Shown here: positions 6,823-11,867 of the stretch, piece after piece | Position numbering within the stretch: position 1 is the first letter of the stretch | Layout of the letters: every line of letters begins with the position of its first letter | Assembly: GCA_030147325.1 (NCBI GenBank) | Contig: JASLAA010000189.1 | Span: forward strand, 1 to 11,867 | From: Arthrobacter sp. | Lineage (GTDB): Bacteria > Actinomycetota > Actinomycetes > Actinomycetales > Micrococcaceae | Length of the DNA: 11,867 bases | Direction: 5' to 3' | The notes under the pieces: generated by a model | The model's database searches: none | What the model saw: the letters and a program-made list of their open reading frames with translations, nothing else | Told to the model about the DNA's origin: nothing | Translations under genes and position numbers: made by a program

Positions 6823-7890
6823 TCAGACCTTCAGCGGCTTCCGTGCACCACGTCGTCCGCCACGCCGGGCGAAGCGCTGCTGCAGCAGGACCGCGATCAC
6901 GATGATGAGGCCCCTGGCGAGCGCCTGGATGGAGGTGTCGAGGTTGTTCTGCGTGAACACGTTGATGAGGGTGCTGAAGATCAGCACCCCGAGGACGGTA
7001 CCCACGATCGTGCCGCGCCCGCCGACGAGCAGGGTACCTCCGACGACGACGGCGGCGATCACCTCGAGCTCGAAGAGCAACCCGTGGGTCGAGGTTCCTG
7101 CGGTGGTCCTTCCCAACATCATCACGGCAGCGATACCGGCCGTGAGCCCCGCGAGCACGTACAGATAGACGAGGTGGCGCTTGACCTTGATGCCGGCCAG
7201 TCGCGACGCTTCGGGGTTCCCGCCGATGGCGATGGTCCGCCGTCCGAAGGTCGTCCGGTTCAGGAGGAACCACCCTGCCGCAGCGACGACGACGAAGATC
7301 CAGATGAGGATGGAGATGCCGAGTACTTCGCCACGCATGACCTGGAGGAAGTCGCGGTTGCTCACGATCTGGGTGCTGCGTCCGGAGATGAGCTCGGCGA
7401 GCCCTCGTGCGCCGACCAGCATGGCCAGCGTGGCGATGAACGAGACGACGTTGCCGTAGGCGATGATCAGGCCGTTGATCAGGCCGGCAGCGGCGCCGAC
7501 GGCCAGCGCCACGAGGACCATGAGGAGCCACGACGACTGGGTGGCCGCCAGTTGGACGCCGGCCATGCTCGCCACCACGGTCGCCAGGCCGAGGACCGAA
7601 CCGACGGAGAGGTCGATTCCTCCTGCGGTGATCACGAAGGTGACGCCGATGCTCAGGACACCGATGATCGAGGCGTACCGGAGGATCGTGAGCATGTTCT
7701 CCAGGTTCAGGAACCTGTCCCCACTGGTGGCGGCCCCCACCACGATGAGCAGTGCAAGAGCAATCACGAGCCCCAGGCTCCGACCGGCAGAGCCCCCCAG
7801 GAAGTTCCGCAGCGGGCTGTCCTTCGGGGTGCTGCGATCGGTCGGTGTGCTGGTGGGTGGTTCAGCCACCGTGGTCTTCTGCTCGCTCAC
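6823..7890 (-). CDS. Sugar ABC transporter permease, RbsC-like
   Basis: A 355-residue inner-membrane permease of the BPD_transp_2 family, which carries monosaccharides through RbsABC-type importers. After a 35-residue polar Pro/Thr-rich cytoplasmic tail there are about 8-10 hydrophobic segments. The family hallmarks VITAGGIDLSVGSVLGL (86-102) and VVVGGTLLVGGRGTIVGTVLG near the C-terminal third are present. The end is strongly basic (RFARRGGRRGARK), consistent with an inside C-terminus. The GTG start overlaps the ATPase stop as GTGA, so the two are translationally coupled, and AAGGGAAG lies about 8 nt upstream. It should dimerise, pair with the two-domain ATPase and receive substrate from the lipoprotein encoded divergently at 9560-10603. 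The substrate is unknown. Confidence 0.94.
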   Translation of the reverse strand: MSEQKTTVAEPPTSTPTDRSTPKDSPLRNFLGGSAGRSLGLVIALALLIVVGAATSGDRFLNLENMLTILRYASIIGVLSIGVTFVITAGGIDLSVGSVLGLATVVASMAGVQLAATQSSWLLMVLVALAVGAAAGLINGLIIAYGNVVSFIATLAMLVGARGLAELISGRSTQIVSNRDFLQVMRGEVLGISILIWIFVVVAAAGWFLLNRTTFGRRTIAIGGNPEASRLAGIKVKRHLVYLYVLAGLTAGIAAVMMLGRTTAGTSTHGLLFELEVIAAVVVGGTLLVGGRGTIVGTVLGVLIFSTLINVFTQNNLDTSIQALARGLIIVIAVLLQQRFARRGGRRGARKPLKV

Positions 7891-9407
7891 GCGGCACTTC
7901 CCTTCATGATGAGTTCGAGCACTGCGTGCTCGTCCATTTCACTTGCCTTGCTTCGGGCAAGGACCTTGCCGTCGTCGATGACGAGCACGGTGTCGGCGAG
8001 GCCCAGCACTTCCTCGATCTCGCTCGATACGACGATGATCGCCGTGCCCGCTGCTGCGAGCCTGCGGATGAGCGCGTAGATCTCGGAGCGGGCTCCGACG
8101 TCCACGCCTCGCGTCGGTTCGTCGAGCAGCAGGACGGGGGTGCCGTGCACCAGCCAGCGGGCGAGGAGGATCTTCTGTTGATTGCCACCGGACAGCGTCC
8201 TCGCGGGCCGGTCCGGATCGGCCGGGCGCAGCTCCAGGGCGGAGATCTGCTCCCGTGCGGCGTTCCGCTCGGCGCGTTCGTCCAGGTAACCCCCATGGGC
8301 GAAGCGCTCGAAGGTGGAGAGGGTGACGTTCTTGAACAGCGGCTCGTCCAGGATGAGTCCCTGGCTCTTGCGCTCCTCGGGCGAGAGGCCAATTCCGGCG
8401 TTCACCGCCGCGGTGACCGACCCGGCCCGGAGCACCTTACCGTTGACGGAGACCCTGCCCGACGAGGCCTTGCGCGCACCGTAGACGGTCTCGAGGATCT
8501 CGGAGCGTTTCGATCCCACCAGTCCGGCGAATCCGAGGATCTCACCGGCGCGGACGGTGAAGCTCACGCTGTCGAAGTGCCCGGAGAGTCGGACGTCGTC
8601 CACCTCCAGCACCACCGGCGCGTCAGCGGCGACGGGCTGCCGATCGGGGAAGACGTTCGCGACATCCCTGCCGGTCATCAGGCGGATGAGATCCGACCGG
8701 GGGGTCTCGGCGACGCCGAGGCCGTTCGCCGTGCTGCGGCCGTCCTTGAGGACGGAGATCCGGTCGCCGATCTGGCGGATCTCCTCCAGACGGTGGGAGA
8801 TGTAGACGACGGCGATCCCCTGGGTGGTGAGTTCCCTGACCACGCGGAACAGGTTGGCGACCTCCCCGGAGTCCAGGATGGCGCTCGGCTCGTCCATGAT
8901 GATCATCTTCGTGTCCCGTGACAGTGCGCGGGCCATACTCACGATCTGTTTGTTCGCCGCGGACAGCGCGCCGACCTCGGTGGACGGCGAGAGGGCGCGA
9001 TGGCCGAGCCTGTCGAGCAGGGAGCGGGCGAGCGCGTGGGTTCTCTTGACCTTGAGCACCCCGCCGCGGGCCTGCTCGTGTCCGAGGAAGATGTTCTCCG
9101 CGACGGACAGGCCATCGACCACATCGAGCTCCTGGTACATGGTGGCGATGCCGAGGTCCAGGGCAGCGGTGGGGCTGGGGAGGGAGATCTCCTGCCCGTC
9201 CCACAGGATCCTGCCCGTGTCGGGCTGATGCACCCCGGAGAGGATCTTGATGAGGGTGGACTTGCCCGCGCCGTTCTGTCCCATGACGCAGTGGACCTCG
9301 CCGGGAAGGACCTGCAGGTCCACCCCTTTCAGCGCCTGCACGCCGGCGAAGTGCTTCGTGATTCCTCGGACTTCCAGCAACGGCTGCACATGATCTCCAT
9401 CGAACAT
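7887..9407 (-). CDS. Sugar ABC transporter ATP-binding protein, RbsA-like (two NBDs)
   Basis: A 506-residue protein with two fused nucleotide-binding domains. NBD1 has Walker A GQNGAGKST (43-51), Q-loop YQE (91-93), signature LSAANKQ (148-154), Walker B IIMDEPSA with Glu173, and the switch His205. NBD2 has the degenerate Walker A GLVGSKRSE (295-303), a canonical LSGGNQQK signature (405-412), Walker B LLLDEPTRG, and Ser in place of the switch His (VVSSEIEEV). This asymmetry is normal for RbsA/XylG/MglA-type proteins. The frame is open back to 9539, but ATG 9405-9407 fits the family N-terminus (LLEVRGITKHF at 10-20). TACCTT lies exactly 6 nt before it and no Shine-Dalgarno is present. It energises the permease encoded downstream through a GTGA overlap. 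Confidence 0.94.
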   Translation of the reverse strand: MFDGDHVQPLLEVRGITKHFAGVQALKGVDLQVLPGEVHCVMGQNGAGKSTLIKILSGVHQPDTGRILWDGQEISLPSPTAALDLGIATMYQELDVVDGLSVAENIFLGHEQARGGVLKVKRTHALARSLLDRLGHRALSPSTEVGALSAANKQIVSMARALSRDTKMIIMDEPSAILDSGEVANLFRVVRELTTQGIAVVYISHRLEEIRQIGDRISVLKDGRSTANGLGVAETPRSDLIRLMTGRDVANVFPDRQPVAADAPVVLEVDDVRLSGHFDSVSFTVRAGEILGFAGLVGSKRSEILETVYGARKASSGRVSVNGKVLRAGSVTAAVNAGIGLSPEERKSQGLILDEPLFKNVTLSTFERFAHGGYLDERAERNAAREQISALELRPADPDRPARTLSGGNQQKILLARWLVHGTPVLLLDEPTRGVDVGARSEIYALIRRLAAAGTAIIVVSSEIEEVLGLADTVLVIDDGKVLARSKASEMDEHAVLELIMKGSAA

Positions 9408-9422
9408 GTGACGAAGGTAACA
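9407..9422. promoter_or_regulatory. CRP-like site B overlapping the ABC operon start
   Basis: TGTGA-CGAAGG-TAACA matches TGTGA-N6-TCACA at 9 of 10 fixed positions. It covers the candidate leaderless -10 (9414-9419) and the first base of the ATPase start codon. A bound protein here would be expected to repress the transporter genes. This is read from sequence only. Confidence 0.42.
9414..9419 (-). promoter_or_regulatory. -10 element for a leaderless ABC operon mRNA
   Basis: TACCTT on the minus strand fits TANNNT and is followed by 6 nt (CGTCAC) and the ATPase ATG. An alternative -10, CATAAT (9424-9429), lies just upstream and would give a leader of about 10 nt with no ribosome site. Neither has a good -35, which would fit a promoter that needs an activator. 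Confidence 0.42.
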
Positions 9423-9475
9423 CATTATGTCGGGTATCGATGTTATGCCGCCGATCCTCCGCGACCTTCTGTTAC

Positions 9476-9491
9476 TGTGATGCCAGTCACG
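9476..9491. promoter_or_regulatory. CRP/GlxR-like site A in the divergent sugar-locus promoter
   Basis: TGTGA-TGCCAG-TCACG matches 9 of 10 fixed positions of the CRP/GlxR consensus. It lies 69 nt before the binding-protein ATG and about 76 nt before the ATPase ATG, so one bound dimer could serve both promoters. It overlaps a TACTGT hexamer (9473-9478) that is the best -10 candidate for the plus strand, in which case it would repress that promoter. Confidence 0.55.
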
Positions 9492-9559
9492 CAACGTAGC
9501 GGGCATGAGAAGAGCAAGCTGCATCAGGCGGAGACGCACAACTCAATGAGGAGACAACG

Positions 9560-10603
9560 ATGCTTGCAGTTCGCACAGGCCGGAGAATGCTCGTCACCAC
9601 CGGCGCTTTTCTTGCTGTCGGAGCCCTGATCACCGGGTGCACAGCGGAAGCGGAGAACACCAACACCCAGCCGACCAACGCCTCTGTCGAGGGCAATCAG
9701 GCCGAAGGAGACACCGTCGTCATCGGCTTCTCGGGCCCGGCGGCGGACCACGGCTGGCTGGGCGCCATCAACTCGGCTGCGACCACGGAGGCGGAGAAGT
9801 ACGGCGACGTCGACCTCCGCGTCGCGGAAGGCACCAATGATGCGAACCTGCAGATCAGCCAGGTCGAGCAGTTCATCAATGACGGCGTCGATGCCATCGT
9901 CCTTCTGCCCACGGACGGCGCCGCCCTGACCCCGGTGGCGATCCAGGCCATGGAAGCAGGCATACCGGTCATCAATGTGGACCGGGAGTTCTCGAGTCCC
10001 GCGGCCGCGCGCGCCACCATCCTCGGTGACAACTACGGAATGGGTGTCAGCGCCGGCACCTACGTCTGTGAACAGCTGGAGGGGAACGACGACGCGGTCG
10101 TGGCGGAGATCGCCGGCATCGACTCCCTGCCCCTGACGCAGGATCGCAGCCAGGGCTTCGCCGACGCACTCGAAACCTGCGGGCTCGACGTGGACAACCG
10201 GGTGGCAGCGGACTTCACCGTCCAGGGCGGTGAGGCGGCGGCGTCCCAGCTCCTGTCCGCGGCACCCCAGATCGACGCTCTCTGGAACCACGACGACGAC
10301 CAGGGCATCGGCGTCCTGGCCGCGATCGACAATGCAGGACGGGATGAGTTCGTCATGGTCGGTGGCGCCGGCTCGGCGAATGCGATGCGGGAGATCCAGA
10401 GCGGCGAGAGCGTCCTTCAGGCGACCGTGATCTACCCGTCCACCCAGGCCGCGGACGGGATCCGGCTCGCCCGTCTGATCGCTCAGGACAAGGCGATGAG
10501 TGATCTCGTGGAGGTGGAGGTGCCCAAGCGGATCGTACTCAACGCACCGGTCGTGACAGGCGATAACGTCGACCAGTACCTGCCGACCGCCTTCGAGTCG
10601 TAG
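9560..10603 (+). CDS. Sugar-binding lipoprotein of an ABC importer
   Basis: A 347-residue type 1 periplasmic-binding protein (RbsB/Peripla_BP_4 class) that captures sugar outside the membrane. The signal runs from RTGRR (5-9) through a hydrophobic core to the lipobox ITGC. Cys27 would be lipidated, anchoring the protein to the cell membrane as expected in a Gram-positive. A Thr/Asn-rich linker follows. The mature fold starts VVIGFSGPAADHGWLGAIN, and DGVDAIVLLPTD, GIPVINVDREF and the hinge region ALWNHDDDQGIGVLAAID are typical of the family. A perfect GAGGAG (9548-9553) lies 6 nt before the ATG. It is encoded divergently from its presumed ATPase and permease. A strong hairpin follows the stop by 7 nt. 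The ligand cannot be read from the sequence. Confidence 0.94.
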   Translation: MLAVRTGRRMLVTTGAFLAVGALITGCTAEAENTNTQPTNASVEGNQAEGDTVVIGFSGPAADHGWLGAINSAATTEAEKYGDVDLRVAEGTNDANLQISQVEQFINDGVDAIVLLPTDGAALTPVAIQAMEAGIPVINVDREFSSPAAARATILGDNYGMGVSAGTYVCEQLEGNDDAVVAEIAGIDSLPLTQDRSQGFADALETCGLDVDNRVAADFTVQGGEAAASQLLSAAPQIDALWNHDDDQGIGVLAAIDNAGRDEFVMVGGAGSANAMREIQSGESVLQATVIYPSTQAADGIRLARLIAQDKAMSDLVEVEVPKRIVLNAPVVTGDNVDQYLPTAFES

Positions 10604-10610
10604 TGGAGCA

Positions 10611-10637
10611 CCGGGGTGCCCGTCCCGGGCACCCCGG
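10611..10637 (+). terminator. Strong intercistronic hairpin after the binding-protein gene
   Basis: CCGGGGTGCCCG (10611-10622) and CGGGCACCCCGG (10626-10637) form a perfect 12-bp, very GC-rich stem with a 3-nt loop, 7 nt after the stop codon and 43 nt before the oxidoreductase ATG. No U-tract follows. It is either a partial terminator or a 3'-end stabiliser, either of which would leave more binding-protein mRNA than oxidoreductase mRNA. Confidence 0.7.
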
Positions 10638-10680
10638 ACTCCGGTCGACGAGAACGCGCCACTTCCGAACAAGAGGAACT

Positions 10681-11853
10681 ATGCACAACGACGTATCGCC
10701 GCTGAGGATCGCCCTGATCGGTCACGGTTTCATGGGGGCCGCCCATTCCCAGGGATGGCGGGTGGCACCGCGGTTCTACGACCTTCCTGCGAGTCCGGAG
10801 ATGACACTGCTCGTCGGCCGCGACCAGGCCGGAGTCGAGGCCTCGGCCGCGAAATGGGGGTGGAAGGAGATTTCGACCGACTGGCGGGCGGCCATCGATC
10901 GTGACGACATCGACATCGTCGACATCGTCACGCCCGGCGGGTCCCATGCGGAGATCGCCATCGCCGCCCTGGAGGCGGGCAAGCACGTCCTGTGCGAGAA
11001 GCCGCTGGCCAACACCCTTGCGGAGGCCGAGGCGATGGCAGAGGCAGCAGCCCGTGCGGGCACGCACGTCTACGCCATGGTGGGCTTCACCTACCGCCGG
11101 GTACCTGCTGCCGCCTTCGCACGGGACCTCGTGGCATCCGGCGCCATCGGCGAGGTCCGGCAGGTACGGGCCACCTACCTCCAGGACTGGCTCGTCGACC
11201 CCGATGCCCCGATGACCTGGCGGCTCCGGAAGGATCTGGCGGGCTCCGGCGCGCTCGGCGACCTGGGCGCGCACGCCGTCGACCTCGCACAGTTCATCAC
11301 CGGACAGAGAGTGACCGGGGTGAGCGGCATGCTCGAGACCTTCGTCGAGGAGCGTCCCCTCCTGGCGGAGGCTTCGGGACCGGCAGGCACCGCAGGCTCC
11401 GAGCGTGGCCGCGTCACGGTGGACGATCTCGCACTGTTCACCGGTCGGTTCGACGGCGGAGCGGTCGGGTCGTTCGAGGCCACCCGCATGTCGACCGGGC
11501 GCAAGAATGCCCTCCGGCTGGAAGTCGCCGGCTCCCTCGGTGCCGTGTCCTTCGACCTGGAGAAGATGAACTCCCTCGGTTTCTACGACGCGACCGCACC
11601 CGGCACGCGCCAGGGCTTCACCGACATCATGGTCACCGAGCCCGGCCATCCCTATCTGTCCGCCTGGTGGCCTGCCGGCCACTCGCTCGGCTACGAGCAC
11701 GGCTTCGTGCACCAGGCGAAGGACTTCGTGGAAGCGATCCTGGAGGAACGCCAGCCCGAGCCATCCTTTGCCGACGGACTGCAGGTCCAGCGGGTACTCG
11801 ACGGAGTCGAGCGCAGTGCGGGCTCGGACAGCATCTGGACCAGGACGACCTAG
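10681..11853 (+). CDS. Gfo/Idh/MocA-family oxidoreductase
   Basis: A 390-residue cytoplasmic NAD(P)-dependent dehydrogenase of sugars, polyols or keto-sugar derivatives. The Rossmann fold begins with IALIGHGFMG (10-19, the GxGxxG motif). CEKPLA (105-110) holds the catalytic Lys107, and GDLGAHAVDL (193-202) supplies Asp194 and the catalytic His198. The C-terminal half is the alpha/beta substrate domain. The frame is open back to 10603, but that stretch spans the terminator-like hairpin, so ATG 10681, with GAGGA 3 nt upstream, is preferred. It lies 77 bp after the binding-protein gene on the same strand and probably oxidises the imported compound or a product of it. Relatives include inositol 2-dehydrogenase (IolG) and the ThuB-like 3-keto-sugar enzymes; the sequence does not decide among these. 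Confidence 0.92.
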   Translation: MHNDVSPLRIALIGHGFMGAAHSQGWRVAPRFYDLPASPEMTLLVGRDQAGVEASAAKWGWKEISTDWRAAIDRDDIDIVDIVTPGGSHAEIAIAALEAGKHVLCEKPLANTLAEAEAMAEAAARAGTHVYAMVGFTYRRVPAAAFARDLVASGAIGEVRQVRATYLQDWLVDPDAPMTWRLRKDLAGSGALGDLGAHAVDLAQFITGQRVTGVSGMLETFVEERPLLAEASGPAGTAGSERGRVTVDDLALFTGRFDGGAVGSFEATRMSTGRKNALRLEVAGSLGAVSFDLEKMNSLGFYDATAPGTRQGFTDIMVTEPGHPYLSAWWPAGHSLGYEHGFVHQAKDFVEAILEERQPEPSFADGLQVQRVLDGVERSAGSDSIWTRTT

Positions 11854-11867
11854 CGCCCCACCACGGC

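Noticed and set aside
5166..6905. Long plus-strand open frame opposite pyrE and the ROK gene
   Set aside because: The minus strand carries complete proteins with intact motifs. The plus frame has no recognisable motif and no ribosome site.
9408..9471. A shared operator between the ROK promoter and the sugar-locus promoter (common ATCGATG at 6750-6757 and 9436-9442)
   Set aside because: Only 7 bases are shared and they are not embedded in matching symmetric arms, so chance is a fair explanation.
9524..10672. 382-codon minus-strand open frame opposite the binding lipoprotein
   Set aside because: The plus strand has a lipobox, family motifs and a strong ribosome site; the opposite frame has low-complexity composition.

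Overview
The window is high-GC DNA with dense genes, many GTG starts and short operons. The gene content (DUF3151 protein next to a class II aldolase, TrmH/SpoU methyltransferase near pyrE, ROK regulators, RbsABC-type sugar transport) points to an actinobacterium. The proteins look most like those of Micrococcales such as Arthrobacter or relatives; the genus is inferred from remembered protein style, not from a search. No rRNA, tRNA, CRISPR array, insertion sequence or phage gene is visible.

Layout. (1) 1-617, minus strand: a DUF2975-type membrane protein runs off the left edge, preceded by a small excisionase/BldC-like helix-turn-helix gene. (2) 820-2258, minus: fba (class II fructose-bisphosphate aldolase) and a DUF3151 gene share a TGATG stop/start overlap, and a strong hairpin lies just beyond the pair. 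(3) 2355-3026, minus: a TrmH/SpoU RNA methyltransferase, divergent from (4) 3096-3875, plus: a NagD-like HAD-IIA phosphatase. (5) 3883-5498, minus: pyrE followed by an unidentified Tat-signal alpha/beta hydrolase. (6) 5544-9407, minus: a sugar ABC transporter ATPase (two nucleotide-binding domains), its permease (GTGA overlap) and a ROK transcription factor. (7) 9560-11853, plus: a sugar-binding lipoprotein and a Gfo/Idh/MocA oxidoreductase, divergent from region 6.

How the genes work together. Regions 6 and 7 form one carbohydrate uptake and oxidation locus. The lipoprotein captures the sugar, the ATPase and permease import it, the oxidoreductase probably acts on it or a derivative, and the ROK protein probably senses it. 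The 152-bp divergent promoter region holds two sequences that each match 9 of 10 positions of the CRP/GlxR consensus TGTGA-N6-TCACA, which suggests cAMP-CRP control. The substrate cannot be read from the sequence. Regions 2-5 are central metabolism and RNA modification.

The least ordinary signals are regulatory. Three genes (trmH-like, pyrE, ABC ATPase) lack a Shine-Dalgarno and carry a TANNNT hexamer exactly 6 nt before the start codon, the arrangement expected of leaderless mRNAs. The Tat hydrolase has a perfect 14-bp palindrome between a distant GGAGG and its GTG. A 12-bp-stem hairpin separates the binding-protein gene from the oxidoreductase. I do not see a clear new multi-gene system; most of the window is ordinary, well-kept actinobacterial sequence.
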